A stretch of DNA of 64,000 nucleotides from WTKG01 sp963735005 (GTDB taxonomy: Bacteria > Actinomycetota > Actinomycetes > Actinomycetales > Demequinaceae): positions 100,426-164,425 of the forward strand of contig CAVTJA010000002.1 of assembly GCA_963735005.1 (NCBI GenBank). The letters are read 5' to 3'. The position numbers were made by a program, and so were the translations under genes. The notes beneath the pieces were generated by a model. The model did no database searches. It saw nothing but the letters and a program-made list of their open reading frames with translations, and was not told the origin of the DNA. Below, piece after piece: positions 1-8,599 of this stretch. How positions within the stretch are numbered: the stretch's first letter is position 1; each line of letters starts with the position of its first letter.

Positions 1-1
1 C

Positions 2-433
2 CGCGAGGTGTTGTGGTACTCCCGCCCGGTGGACGTGGGCGCGCTGAATGCCGCATCGGCGTCGCTGACTGGCCTGCGTGACTTTGCGGCTTTTTGCCGC
101 GCGCGCGAGGGCGCGACCACGATCCGCGACCTCACTGACTTCTCGTGGCGGCGCGTGCCGGATGGCCCGGACGCGGGCCTGCTCGTCGCGGAGCTTCGAG
201 CCGACGCGTTCTGCCATTCGATGGTGCGCTCGCTCGTGGGCGCGGTGCTCAGCGTTGGCGACGGGCGCCGCGATCAGGTCTGGCTGGATGGCGTCGCGGC
301 GCTCAAGGAGCGCACTGCCGCCGTCGCCGTGGCCGAGCCGCAGGGCCTCACATTGGAGGCCGTGGAGTATCCGCCAGACGACCAGATGGCCTCCCGGGCC
401 GAGTCAACCCGGGCCCGGCGGACGCTGGATTGA
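2..433 (+). CDS. truA: tRNA pseudouridine synthase A, 3' part
   Basis: Only the C-terminal 143 codons are inside the window; the frame is open from base 2. TruA makes pseudouridine at positions 38-40 of the tRNA anticodon arm. The visible part has the family's C-terminal signatures: the SLTGLRDFAAFC stretch and FCHSMVRSLVGAVLSVGDG, which matches the usual F-L-x-x-MVR-x-x-x-G pattern. The catalytic aspartate lies in the missing N-terminal half, so it cannot be checked. Placement just before rplM-rpsI is the common actinobacterial order, where truA follows the rpoA/rplQ cluster. The last residues are less conserved and the stop overlaps a likely rplM promoter. Confidence 0.93.
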   Translation, partial: REVLWYSRPVDVGALNAASASLTGLRDFAAFCRAREGATTIRDLTDFSWRRVPDGPDAGLLVAELRADAFCHSMVRSLVGAVLSVGDGRRDQVWLDGVAALKERTAAVAVAEPQGLTLEAVEYPPDDQMASRAESTRARRTLD

Positions 434-458
434 GTTTCGCGCGGGGTAACGGTATGCT
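430..458 (+). promoter_or_regulatory. Likely sigma-70-type promoter for rplM-rpsI
   Basis: TTGAGT (430-435) and TATGCT (453-458) are separated by exactly 17 bases, each matching 4 of 6 consensus positions. The -35 element overlaps the truA stop codon. Transcription would begin near 465, giving a leader of about 110 bases before rplM. L13-S9 operons are often autoregulated through such a leader, but I see no clear binding structure here. Confidence 0.5.
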
Positions 459-575
459 TGCTCGTCGTTGTCCATTGGACCGCGCCCGGCGAAGGTTTGC
501 CGCGCACCAGTCTGGGCAGCCACCAGTTTCCGCCGGCACCGTCGGCGCTCACCGAGTAGATGAAGAAGGCCTGAA

Positions 576-1019
576 GTGCGCACGTACAACCCCAAGCCTG
601 GCGACACCACCGCCGAGTGGCTCATCATCGACGCCACCGACGTCGTGCTTGGCCGTCTCGCCTCGCAGACCGCGACGCTGATCCGCGGCAAGCACAAGCC
701 CACGTTCGCCCCGAACACCGACGGCGGCGACTTCGTCATCATCATCAACGCCTCCAAGGTGGCCCTCACCGGCACCAAGGCGGACACCAAGCTGGTTCAC
801 CGCCACTCGGGCTTCCCGGGCGGCCTGACGTCAAAGCCCATTGGCGAGGTCCTTGAGAAGTTCCCGACGCGCGTCGTCGAGAACGCGGTGAAGGGCATGC
901 TCCCCAAGAGCAAACTCGGCCGCGCTCAGCTCAAGAAGCTCAAGGTCTACGCCGGCGCCGAGCACCCGCACGCCGCCCAGCAGCCCAAGCCGTTCGAGAT
1001 CACCCAGGTCGCGCAGTAA
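576..1019 (+). CDS. rplM: 50S ribosomal protein L13
   Basis: 147 residues, the usual length. L13 is an early assembly protein of the large ribosomal subunit. The GTG start gives MRTYNPKPGDTTAEW; the family signature is seen in LGRLASQTATLIRGKHKP and in the HSGFPGG segment near residue 75. It has its own leader and promoter downstream of truA, and rpsI follows after 17 bases with a good ribosome binding site, so the two form the universal L13-S9 operon. Confidence 0.97.
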   Translation: MRTYNPKPGDTTAEWLIIDATDVVLGRLASQTATLIRGKHKPTFAPNTDGGDFVIIINASKVALTGTKADTKLVHRHSGFPGGLTSKPIGEVLEKFPTRVVENAVKGMLPKSKLGRAQLKKLKVYAGAEHPHAAQQPKPFEITQVAQ

Positions 1020-1036
1020 GCGCGAGGAGGAACACC

Positions 1037-1564
1037 GTGTCTGAAGAAACTCCCGACGTCGCTGTAGAGGCTGACGCCACCGACGCCCCCGCTGTGTACA
1101 CGTCGGAGTCCGGCGACGGGCCCAGCGAGTACACCACCGAGTCCGCTCCCGAGCGCGGCAAGGGCCAGTCCACCATCGCAGCCGGCGCTGGCCTCGGCCG
1201 TCGCAAGGAGGCCATCGCGCGCGTGCGCCTGGTCCCCGGAACGGGCAAGTGGACGCTCAACGGTCGCGACCTCGAGGACTACTTCCCGAACAAGGTGCAC
1301 CAGCAGTTGGTGAACAGCCCGTTCGCGGTCCTCGACATCGAAGACAAGTTCGACGTGCACGCCCGCATCACCGGCGGTGGCCCCTCCGGCCAGGCTGGCG
1401 CGCTGCGCCTTGGCGTCGCGCGCGCCCTGAACCTGATCGACGAAGAGACGAACCGCGCGGAGCTCAAGAAGGCTGGCTTCCTCACGCGTGATGCTCGCGT
1501 GGTCGAGCGCAAGAAGGCAGGCCTCAAGAAGGCTCGCCGCGCCCCTCAGTACTCCAAGCGCTAG
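1037..1564 (+). CDS. rpsI: 30S ribosomal protein S9
   Basis: 175 residues with a GTG start preceded by GAGGAGG (1024-1030). S9 contacts P-site tRNA through its basic C-terminal tail, which here ends RAPQYSKR as expected. The core begins near residue 50 (GLGRRKEAIARVRL). The first 45 residues are an acidic, Ser/Thr/Glu-rich tail absent from E. coli S9 but usual in actinobacteria. It is cotranscribed with rplM; glmM starts 10 bases downstream and may be read from the same message. Confidence 0.97.
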   Translation: MSEETPDVAVEADATDAPAVYTSESGDGPSEYTTESAPERGKGQSTIAAGAGLGRRKEAIARVRLVPGTGKWTLNGRDLEDYFPNKVHQQLVNSPFAVLDIEDKFDVHARITGGGPSGQAGALRLGVARALNLIDEETNRAELKKAGFLTRDARVVERKKAGLKKARRAPQYSKR

Positions 1565-1574
1565 CATTACGCGC

Positions 1575-2942
1575 ATGGCGCGTCTGTTCGGCACCGACGG
1601 TGTGCGTGGTGTCGCGAATCGCGACATCACCGCCGAACTCGCGCTTGACCTCGCTGTCGCTGCGGCTCACGAGTTGAGCGAGCGCGGCGAGTTCACGGGC
1701 CACCGGCCGCGCGCCATCCTCGGCCGCGACACCCGCGTGTCCGGCGAGATGCTGTCGGCCGCCGTCGCCGCCGGGCTGTCGTCCGCAGGCGTCGACGTGC
1801 TCGACGTGGGCGTCCTGCCCACCCCCGGCATCGCGTACTTGGCGGGCTCGAACGAGGCCGACCTTGGCGTCGTCATCTCCGCCTCGCACAACCCGATGCA
1901 GGACAACGGGATCAAGTTCTTCTCGCGCGGCGGGGCCAAGCTTGACGATGCCGTCGAGGCGGCGATCGAGGAACGGCTCGGCCAGGATTGGGAGCGCCCC
2001 ACGGGCGGCGACATCGGCCAGATCACTCCGTCGCCGCGGCTGCGCTCGGAGTACGTGACCCACGTGGTCGCGGCCGCACAGTCGTTCGCAGGCACCGACA
2101 AGCCGCTCGACGGCCTCACGATCGTGGTGGACGCCGCGCACGGCGCCGCAAGCGTCGTGGGCCCGGCGGCGCTCAAGGAGGCCGGAGCCACTGTCGTCGT
2201 CATCAATGCCGATCCGGACGGCCGGAACATCAACGACGGCGTGGGCTCCACGCACCTCGAGGGCCTCAAGGCCGCGGTGGTGAAGGAGTCGGCGGACATC
2301 GGCGTGGCGTTCGATGGCGATGCAGACCGCTGCCTGGCCGTGGATCACGCGGGCGACTTGGTGAGCGGCGACCACATCATGGGGCTGCTCGCACAGGCGA
2401 TGAAGGATGCTGGCACGCTGTACCGCGACACGCTGGTCGCGACCGTCATGAGCAACCTTGGCCTCCACCGCGCGATGCGCGAAGCGGGCATCGAGATTGT
2501 CGAAACCGCCGTGGGCGACCGCTACGTGCTTGAGGCCATGCGCGCCGAGGGTTACACGCTCGGCGGCGAGCAGTCCGGCCACATCATCCTCAGCGAGTAC
2601 GCCACCACTGGCGACGGCATCCTCACCGCGCTGCTGATCGCGAGCCGCGTGGCACGCACCGGACTGACGCTCAAGGAACTGTGCGCGAGCATCGAGTCGC
2701 TCCCGCAGGTGCTCATCAACGTCCCAGGCGTCGACCGCTCGCGCGTGTACTCCGACGAGCCGCTCCAACGTGCCGTGGCCGAGGTTCGCGCGGACCTTGG
2801 CGACGACGGCCGCGTCCTGCTGCGCCCGTCCGGCACCGAGCCGCTCGTGCGCGTGATGGTCGAGGCCAACACCGACGAGCGTGCGCGGGCCAGCGCCGAC
2901 GCGCTCGCGCAGGTGGTCGCCACCAGGCTGGCCCTCCAGTGA
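1575..2942 (+). CDS. glmM: Phosphoglucosamine mutase
   Basis: 455 residues. Converts glucosamine-6-phosphate to glucosamine-1-phosphate for peptidoglycan precursor synthesis. The ATG at 1575 is chosen because the family N-terminus MARLFGTDGVRG begins there; an in-frame ATG upstream lies inside rpsI. The phosphoserine motif ISASHNP is at 101-107 (Ser104), followed by the metal-binding loop with DGDADR near residue 245 and the phosphate-binding RPSGTEPLVR near 417. It lies 10 bases after rpsI, and its stop overlaps the next start by four bases. glmS, which makes its substrate, lies 1.8 kb downstream. Confidence 0.97.
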   Translation: MARLFGTDGVRGVANRDITAELALDLAVAAAHELSERGEFTGHRPRAILGRDTRVSGEMLSAAVAAGLSSAGVDVLDVGVLPTPGIAYLAGSNEADLGVVISASHNPMQDNGIKFFSRGGAKLDDAVEAAIEERLGQDWERPTGGDIGQITPSPRLRSEYVTHVVAAAQSFAGTDKPLDGLTIVVDAAHGAASVVGPAALKEAGATVVVINADPDGRNINDGVGSTHLEGLKAAVVKESADIGVAFDGDADRCLAVDHAGDLVSGDHIMGLLAQAMKDAGTLYRDTLVATVMSNLGLHRAMREAGIEIVETAVGDRYVLEAMRAEGYTLGGEQSGHIILSEYATTGDGILTALLIASRVARTGLTLKELCASIESLPQVLINVPGVDRSRVYSDEPLQRAVAEVRADLGDDGRVLLRPSGTEPLVRVMVEANTDERARASADALAQVVATRLALQ

Positions 2943-3739
2943 GGCTCGCCGTCGTCGCCGCGGCCGCCGCGGCCACCGCCGCGACCACAGAACCAGCGAG
3001 CGGCTTCTGGGGCTGGCTCAGCTCGCTGGGGACCTCCGCCGAGGCCTACGTGCTCGGCCTGTCCGAGACGATCTGGATCTACGTGGGCGTCTACGCCCTC
3101 TCGGTGATCGACGGCATCTTCCCGGTGGTACCAAGCGAGTCCGTCGTGATCGCGTCCGCGACCACCTGGGCCCAAACCGGCAGGCCGTTCGTGTGGTTCA
3201 TCTGGCTGGCCGCCGCCGCGGGCGCGTGGTGCGGGGACCAGATCACCTACACGGTTGGCACGCTCGTGAACGTGCGGCGCATCCCCGGCATGAACTCCAA
3301 GCGCGGCCGCGCCACCCTCGACTGGGCCGAGCACGCGCTCGAGCACCGCGGCACGTCGTTCATCATCGCCGCGCGCTTCATCCCCGGCGGCCGCGTCGCG
3401 GTCAACCTCACCGCGGGCGCCCTGCGATTTCCGCGCCGACGCTTCATGGGCGTCGACGCGATCGCTGGCGCGATATGGGCGACGTGGGGAGTCGCGCTCG
3501 GCATCTTCGCCGGCAGCATCTTCCAGAGCAACCTGTGGCTGTCCGTCGCGGTGGGCGTCGCCGGTGGCGTCCTGCTCGGGTTCCTCGTGGACAAAATACT
3601 GTCTCGCGTGGGCATCGAGCCGCCCAGCCTGCCGGACATCGACCAGCTCCCCGAGCGGCACATCTCGAGCAAGAAGCGCGCCGCCGAGGCGGAGCGCCGC
3701 GAGCGGCTCAAAAAGAAGGCTCCCAAGCCGCGCGACTAG
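2939..3739 (+). CDS. DedA/VTT family membrane protein
   Basis: 266 residues from a GTG that overlaps the glmM stop (GTGA), implying translational coupling. The DedA/VTT (SNARE-associated Golgi) family comprises polytopic membrane proteins, several of which act as undecaprenyl-phosphate or phospholipid flippases. Visible are several hydrophobic segments, the conserved acidic pair context VVPSESVV near residue 60, and the re-entrant loop motif ARFIPGGRVAVNLTAG near residue 143. The last 40 residues form a highly charged Lys/Arg/Glu cytoplasmic tail. Coupling to glmM fits a cell-envelope lipid-carrier role, but that is inference. Confidence 0.85.
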   Translation: MRLAVVAAAAAATAATTEPASGFWGWLSSLGTSAEAYVLGLSETIWIYVGVYALSVIDGIFPVVPSESVVIASATTWAQTGRPFVWFIWLAAAAGAWCGDQITYTVGTLVNVRRIPGMNSKRGRATLDWAEHALEHRGTSFIIAARFIPGGRVAVNLTAGALRFPRRRFMGVDAIAGAIWATWGVALGIFAGSIFQSNLWLSVAVGVAGGVLLGFLVDKILSRVGIEPPSLPDIDQLPERHISSKKRAAEAERRERLKKKAPKPRD

Positions 3740-4689
3740 AGCTTGCGCAGGTGAACCGTCTCGACCGAGTGGTCCGATCCCTTGCGAAGGATGATCGTCG
3801 CCCGCGACCGCGTGGGCGCGATGTTGTTCTCGAGGTTCGGCGCGTTGATCGAGTCCCAAATGCCTTCGGCCTTCGCCACGGCCTCCTCATCGGTAAGCGA
3901 GGCGTAGGAATGGAAGTACGACGCCGGGTCCGCGAACGCCGTGGCGCGTAGCGCGAGGAACCGCTCGACGTACCAGCGACGCACCGCGGAGGGGTCGGCG
4001 TCCACATAGATCGACATGTCTACAAAGTCGCTGACCGCGAGGCTCGCGCGTCCGGACTCGGTGCGGGGCGCTGGCTGCAGCACGTTGAGCCCCTCGAGGA
4101 TGAGGATGTCGGGGCTCGACACGGTCACGACCTTGCCGGGGACGATGTCGTACGCGAGGTGCGAGTAGACGGGCGCGGAGACCTCGGGTGCGCCGGACTT
4201 CACGGCGGACACGAAGTCGCGAAGCGCGCGCCGGTCGTAGGACTCGGGGAAGCCCTTACGCTCCATCAGGCCGCGGCGTTCAAGTTCCGCGTTGGGGTGC
4301 AGGAAGCCGTCGGTGGTCACAAGCTCGACGCGGGGGCTCGACGGCCAGCGGCGCATCAGTTCGCGCAGCAGGCGAGCGGTTGTGGACTTGCCCACCGCTA
4401 CCGAGCCGGCCACCGCGATGACAAACGGCGTGCGGGACGCCCGCTCGCCAAGGAACTCCGACGTCGTCCCGTGGAGCGCGCCAACGGCCACGTGATAGAG
4501 GTCGAGCAGGCGCGACAGCGGGCGGTAGATGGTGTCGACCTCGGGCAGGCTTACAGGGTCGTCGAGGCCGCGTACGCGAGCGATGTCCTCTTCAGTGAGA
4601 GGCAGGGGAGTGCGGCCCGCGAGGGCGGCCCACTCGTTTCGGCTCAGCGTCACGAACGGCGTGTGCGCCTCGGAGCCACTATCGGTCAC
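3736..4689 (-). CDS. coaA: Pantothenate kinase, type I
   Basis: 317 residues. Phosphorylates pantothenate, the first step of coenzyme A synthesis. The P-loop GSVAVGKST lies at 95-103, followed by TTDGFLHPN and RKGFPESYD, all diagnostic of type I CoaA. The GTG at 4689 gives the usual length; a longer reading would run to 4764 but adds an unrelated Arg/Pro tail. CACAAT lies six bases before the start with no ribosome binding site, so a leaderless message is possible. It converges on the DedA gene, and the two stop codons share the palindrome CTAG (3736-3739). Confidence 0.95.
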   Translation of the reverse strand: MTDSGSEAHTPFVTLSRNEWAALAGRTPLPLTEEDIARVRGLDDPVSLPEVDTIYRPLSRLLDLYHVAVGALHGTTSEFLGERASRTPFVIAVAGSVAVGKSTTARLLRELMRRWPSSPRVELVTTDGFLHPNAELERRGLMERKGFPESYDRRALRDFVSAVKSGAPEVSAPVYSHLAYDIVPGKVVTVSSPDILILEGLNVLQPAPRTESGRASLAVSDFVDMSIYVDADPSAVRRWYVERFLALRATAFADPASYFHSYASLTDEEAVAKAEGIWDSINAPNLENNIAPTRSRATIILRKGSDHSVETVHLRKL

Positions 4690-4749
4690 CCGTCCATTGT
4701 GGCGCACGCGGGGTCGCGGGCTGGTCCCGGCGGCGCGGAGGCCGGGCAG

Positions 4750-4755
4750 TAGACT
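4750..4755 (+). promoter_or_regulatory. Putative -10 element, leaderless glmS
   Basis: TAGACT lies seven bases before the glmS ATG, and no Shine-Dalgarno sequence is present. Transcription would start at or next to the A of the ATG. No -35 match was seen. The same hexamer precedes the starts at 35364 (helicase) and 44203 (membrane enzyme). Confidence 0.5.
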
Positions 4756-4762
4756 TGCCGAC

Positions 4763-6628
4763 ATGTGTGGAATCGTGGGCTATGTCGGCTCTGGGGACGC
4801 TGGTGAGCGTCCCCAGGAAGTGGTCCTCGGCGGCCTCAAGCGGCTCGAATACCGGGGGTACGACTCCGCCGGGATTGCCGCGGTGGGCGAGGACCGCACG
4901 GCGGTCAACTCCGCCAAGAAGGCAGGCAAGCTACGCGAGCTGACCGCAGCGCTCGAGGCGTCGCCGCTGCCGCCCGCAACTGTCGCCATCGGCCACACGC
5001 GCTGGGCCACCCACGGCGCCCCCACGGACAGCAACGCGCACCCGCACCTGGCGGCAGACGGGCGCATCGCCGTTATCCACAACGGCATCATCGAGAACTA
5101 CGCCGCGCTGCGCACCGAGCTCGCGGCGACCGGCGTCACCTTCCTGTCCGACACCGACACGGAGGTCGCAGGGCACCTGCTGGCCGCCAACGTCGAGTCG
5201 GGCATGAGCCTTGCGGACGCCATGCGCGCCACCGCCGCGCGCCTCGACGGCGCCTTCACGCTGCTGGCGGTGGACGCGCGCGAGCCGCGCCTGGTGGTGG
5301 GCGCACGCCGCAACTCTCCGCTCGTGGTGGGACTAGGCGAGGGCGAGAACTTCCTGGGCAGCGACGTCGTCGCGTTTATCGATCACACCCGGCTGGCGCT
5401 CGAGCTTGGGCAGGACGAGGTCGTGGAGATCCGGCCCGACTCGGTGATCGTCACCGACTACGCGGGCAACGTGATCGAGCGCGAACCGTTCACCGTTGAC
5501 TGGGACGCGGCCGCCGCAGAAAAGGGCGGCTTCGCGACCTTCATGGACAAGGAAATTCACGACGGCCCGGCTGCGGTCGCGGACACCCTGCGCGGGCGCA
5601 TCGACGATCGCGGCAAGCTCACGCTCGACGCCGGCGTGATCGACGAGTCGGTGCTCAACGCGATCGACAAGATCGTCGTCGTCGCGTGCGGCTCGGCCGC
5701 CTACGCGGGCCTGGTCGCCAAGTACGCGATCGAGCACTGGTGCCGCATCCCGGTCGAGGTGGAGCTTGCCCACGAGTTCCGCTACCGCGACCCGGTGGTG
5801 AACGTGAAGACGCTCGTGGTGGCAATCTCGCAGTCCGGCGAGACCATGGACACGATCATGGCGGTGCGCCACGCGCAGCAGCAGGGCGCGAACGTCATCG
5901 CGATCGTCAACGTGCAGGGTTCCACGATCGCGCGCGAGGCGGATGCGGTGTTGTACACGCGCGCCGGGCCCGAGATCGCGGTGGCCTCCACGAAGGCGAT
6001 ACTTGCCCAGATCACCGCGTCCTACCTGCTCGGCATCTACCTTTCCGAGTTGCGAGGTAACAAATTCCCCGACGAGATCGCGAAGTTGCTCGAGGACCTT
6101 GACGAGATGCCCGCGAAGGTGCAGTTGGTGGTGGACACGGCCGAGGCGGTCCGCGAGGCCGCCCGCGAGCTCGTGGACGCGCGCACCGTGCTGTTCCTCG
6201 GCCGCCACGTGGGTTACCCGGTCGCGCTCGAAGGCGCGCTCAAGCTCAAGGAACTCGCGTACATCCACGCAGAGGGCTTCGCCGCCGGCGAGCTCAAGCA
6301 CGGCCCGATCGCGCTACTCGAGGAGGGCCTGCCGGTGTTCGTGATCTTGCCGAGCCCGCGGGGCCGCGAGTCGCTCCACTCAAAGGTCGTGTCGAACATC
6401 CAGGAGGTGCGTGCGCGCGGGGCCCGTACCTACGTGATCGCCGAGGAAGGCGACGAGGCCGCGGCCGAGTTCGGAGACCGGGTGTTCTACGTACCGCCCG
6501 CGCCCGTCCTCATGACGCCGCTGTTGAACCTCGTGCCGCTCCACGTGTTTGCATGCGAGCTGGCGAGTGCCAAGGGCCACGACGTGGACCAGCCGCGCAA
6601 CCTCGCGAAGTCCGTGACGGTGGAGTAA
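4763..6628 (+). CDS. glmS: Glutamine-fructose-6-phosphate aminotransferase (isomerizing)
   Basis: 621 residues. Makes glucosamine-6-phosphate from fructose-6-phosphate and glutamine, the first committed step of amino-sugar synthesis and the feed for GlmM. ATG 4763 is required because the class II amidotransferase nucleophile must be residue 2 (MCGIVGYVG). The amidotransferase domain covers about 1-240; two SIS sugar-isomerase domains follow, with the motifs VACGSAAYAG and SQSGETMDT. It ends in NLAKSVTVE, the typical C-terminus. No ribozyme-like leader is possible because the upstream space is short and the message looks leaderless. It overlaps acpS by one base. Confidence 0.97.
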   Translation: MCGIVGYVGSGDAGERPQEVVLGGLKRLEYRGYDSAGIAAVGEDRTAVNSAKKAGKLRELTAALEASPLPPATVAIGHTRWATHGAPTDSNAHPHLAADGRIAVIHNGIIENYAALRTELAATGVTFLSDTDTEVAGHLLAANVESGMSLADAMRATAARLDGAFTLLAVDAREPRLVVGARRNSPLVVGLGEGENFLGSDVVAFIDHTRLALELGQDEVVEIRPDSVIVTDYAGNVIEREPFTVDWDAAAAEKGGFATFMDKEIHDGPAAVADTLRGRIDDRGKLTLDAGVIDESVLNAIDKIVVVACGSAAYAGLVAKYAIEHWCRIPVEVELAHEFRYRDPVVNVKTLVVAISQSGETMDTIMAVRHAQQQGANVIAIVNVQGSTIAREADAVLYTRAGPEIAVASTKAILAQITASYLLGIYLSELRGNKFPDEIAKLLEDLDEMPAKVQLVVDTAEAVREAARELVDARTVLFLGRHVGYPVALEGALKLKELAYIHAEGFAAGELKHGPIALLEEGLPVFVILPSPRGRESLHSKVVSNIQEVRARGARTYVIAEEGDEAAAEFGDRVFYVPPAPVLMTPLLNLVPLHVFACELASAKGHDVDQPRNLAKSVTVE

Positions 6629-6984
6629 TGATTCGCGGTCTCGGGATCGACGTGGTGGCGATCGAGCGCTTCGAGGAGACGGTGGCGAAGTCGCCTGGCT
6701 TTCTCGAGCGGATTTTCACGGAGGGCGAGCGCGAGCGCGGCCCCGCGAGCCTCGCCGCGAGGTGGGCTGCGAAGGAGGCGCTCGCGAAAGCGCTCGGTGC
6801 GCCTGCCGGGCTTCACTGGCACGACGCCGAGGTCGTCAAGGGCGCCGACGGCGACCCGGACTTTGTCATCCGCGGCACGGTGGCGGCGCGGGCGGCCTCG
6901 CTGGGGATTACCCGGCTCCACCTTTCGATGTCGCACGATGCGGGGATAGCGTCGGCAGTAGTGGTGGCGGAGGGAGACGCATGA
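6628..6984 (+). CDS. acpS: Holo-[acyl-carrier-protein] synthase
   Basis: 118 residues. Transfers 4'-phosphopantetheine from CoA to acyl carrier protein. The N-terminal MIRGLGIDVV provides the Mg-binding Asp8, and WAAKEALAKALG near residue 48 carries the second conserved acidic residue. The ATG overlaps the glmS stop by one base, and the stop overlaps the alr start (ATGA), so glmS-acpS-alr-tsaE are very likely one message. The glmS-acpS-alr neighbourhood is a recurrent actinobacterial arrangement. Confidence 0.95.
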   Translation: MIRGLGIDVVAIERFEETVAKSPGFLERIFTEGERERGPASLAARWAAKEALAKALGAPAGLHWHDAEVVKGADGDPDFVIRGTVAARAASLGITRLHLSMSHDAGIASAVVVAEGDA

Positions 6985-8090
6985 CTCTCATCAACGTGAG
7001 CGTCGACTACGACGCGATCTCGCACAACGTCGAGACCCTGCGTGCCGCTGCACCGACCGCGGCCGTCATGGCCGTCGTGAAGGCCGACGCGTACGGCCAC
7101 GGGCTCATCGAGTCCGCGCGCGCGGCCCGCGAGGGTGGCGCCGCGTGGCTTGGCACCGCGCAGCCGGGGGAGGCGCTCGCGCTGCGTGCAGCCGACGACG
7201 CCGGCCGCGTCCTGACCTGGCTCTACGGGCCCGACGTGCCGGCCCGCGCCCTGATCGACGCGGACGTGGACGTCTCCGTGTCCTCGCTCGAGGTGCTCGA
7301 GGCGATCGCCGCCGCGGCGCGCGACGCCGGCGTGCCGGCGCGCGTCCACGTGTGCGTCGACACCGGCCTTGGCCGCGAGGGCGTGATGCCCGGCGAGCTT
7401 CCGGAGCTGCTCGACGCCGTGCGCGCCGCGCGCGATGCGGGTCTCGTGGAGACGGTCGGGATCTGGTCCCACTTCGCGTGGGCGGACGCGCCCGGGCACC
7501 CGACGATCGCGCTGCAGTCGCGTGTGTTCGCGGGCGCCGTCGCCACCGCCGAGGCCGCCGGCATGGAGTTCGAGGTGCGCCACCTGTCGAACTCGGCCGC
7601 CACGCTCACCCGCCCCGAGGACCACTACGACCTGGTACGCCCGGGACTCGCCGTGTACGGCCTGTCGCCCGTCGAGGATCCGGCAGGCAAGGCCTACGGG
7701 CTCAAGCCGGCCATGTCCGTGACGTCGGAGCTCGCGCTCGTCAAGCGCGTCGGCCCGGGCCAGGGCGTGTCCTACGGGCACGACTACGTCACAGACCGGG
7801 AGACCGTGCTCGGACTGGTGTCCGCGGGGTACGCGGACGGCGTGTTCCGACACGCGTCGAACCGCGGCCCCGTCCGTATCGGCGACGCCCGCGCGCGCAT
7901 CTCGGGCCGCGTCTGCATGGACCAGTTCGTGGTTGACCTTGGCCCCGACTCCACCGCGAAGGCGGGCGACGGCGTCGTGCTGTTCGGCGCGGGAGGGCCC
8001 ACGGCCCACGAGTGGGCGGAGGCGGCGGGCACCATCGATTACGAGGTCGTCACCAGGTTCGGGGTGCTGCGACCAAAGGCGGGCCTGTGA
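6981..8090 (+). CDS. alr: Alanine racemase
   Basis: 369 residues. A PLP enzyme interconverting L- and D-alanine for peptidoglycan. The PLP lysine is Lys34 in VVKADAYGHG, and the second catalytic segment SAGYADGVFR lies near residue 277. Fold-type III barrel first, beta domain at the C-terminus, usual length. ATG 6981 overlaps the acpS stop by four bases; the stop overlaps the tsaE GTG by four bases. Confidence 0.96.
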   Translation: MTLINVSVDYDAISHNVETLRAAAPTAAVMAVVKADAYGHGLIESARAAREGGAAWLGTAQPGEALALRAADDAGRVLTWLYGPDVPARALIDADVDVSVSSLEVLEAIAAAARDAGVPARVHVCVDTGLGREGVMPGELPELLDAVRAARDAGLVETVGIWSHFAWADAPGHPTIALQSRVFAGAVATAEAAGMEFEVRHLSNSAATLTRPEDHYDLVRPGLAVYGLSPVEDPAGKAYGLKPAMSVTSELALVKRVGPGQGVSYGHDYVTDRETVLGLVSAGYADGVFRHASNRGPVRIGDARARISGRVCMDQFVVDLGPDSTAKAGDGVVLFGAGGPTAHEWAEAAGTIDYEVVTRFGVLRPKAGL

Positions 8091-8590
8091 GCGGGGCGGC
8101 GCGCGCGAGTTACGTGCTGCCGAGCGCGGATGACACGCGTGCGCTTGGCGAGGCGCTCGCGGCCCGGCTGCGGCCCGGCGACCTGGTGATCCTCACCGGC
8201 GACGTCGGCGCGGGCAAGACCACCTTCACCCAGGGCATCGGCGCGGGGCTTGGGGTGGGCGGCGCGGTCGTCAGCCCCACCTTCATCATCGCGCGCACCC
8301 ATGCGCCCGGCGCCGCCGGCGTGGGCCTTGTGCATGTGGACGCGTACCGGCTTACGTCCCTGGCCGAGCTTGATCACCTTGACCTCGACACGGCCCTCGA
8401 CGACGGCGTGACCGTCGTGGAATGGGGAGGCGACCTTGCCGAGGCGCTGTCCCCGGAGTGGCTGCACATCGCGTTCGAGCGCCCGCGCGGCGGGGACCTC
8501 AGCGAGGACCCGGAGGCCGGCCAGCGCAGCGTCGTGGTGACGGCCGCCGGCGCGCGCTGGGATAACGCCGACCTCGACGCTCTCGCATAA
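8087..8590 (+). CDS. tsaE: tRNA t6A37 synthesis ATPase TsaE
   Basis: 167 residues. The P-loop ATPase of the TsaB-TsaD-TsaE complex that installs N6-threonylcarbamoyl on A37 of ANN-decoding tRNAs. Walker A GDVGAGKT is at 38-45 and the SPTF motif follows near residue 63; VHVDAYRL and VEWGGDLAEAL are also family signatures. The GTG at 8087 overlaps the alr stop. tsaB begins 9 bases downstream. Confidence 0.95.
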   Translation: MSGAARASYVLPSADDTRALGEALAARLRPGDLVILTGDVGAGKTTFTQGIGAGLGVGGAVVSPTFIIARTHAPGAAGVGLVHVDAYRLTSLAELDHLDLDTALDDGVTVVEWGGDLAEALSPEWLHIAFERPRGGDLSEDPEAGQRSVVVTAAGARWDNADLDALA

Positions 8591-8591
8591 T
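8586..8591 (+). promoter_or_regulatory. Putative -10 element for tsaB
   Basis: CATAAT (five of six matches to TATAAT) overlaps the tsaE stop and lies eight bases before the tsaB ATG, which lacks a ribosome binding site. A leaderless internal promoter is possible; no -35 was found. Confidence 0.35.
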
Positions 8592-8599
8592 CTTTGCCT

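Noticed and set aside
1524..2768. Long reverse-strand open frames opposite glmM, glmS, alr, sucC and icd
   Set aside because: They are GC-codon shadows of conserved genes with His/Arg/Val-rich composition and no family motifs.
4690..4762. glmS ribozyme or leader control
   Set aside because: Only 73 bases separate glmS and coaA and the start looks leaderless.
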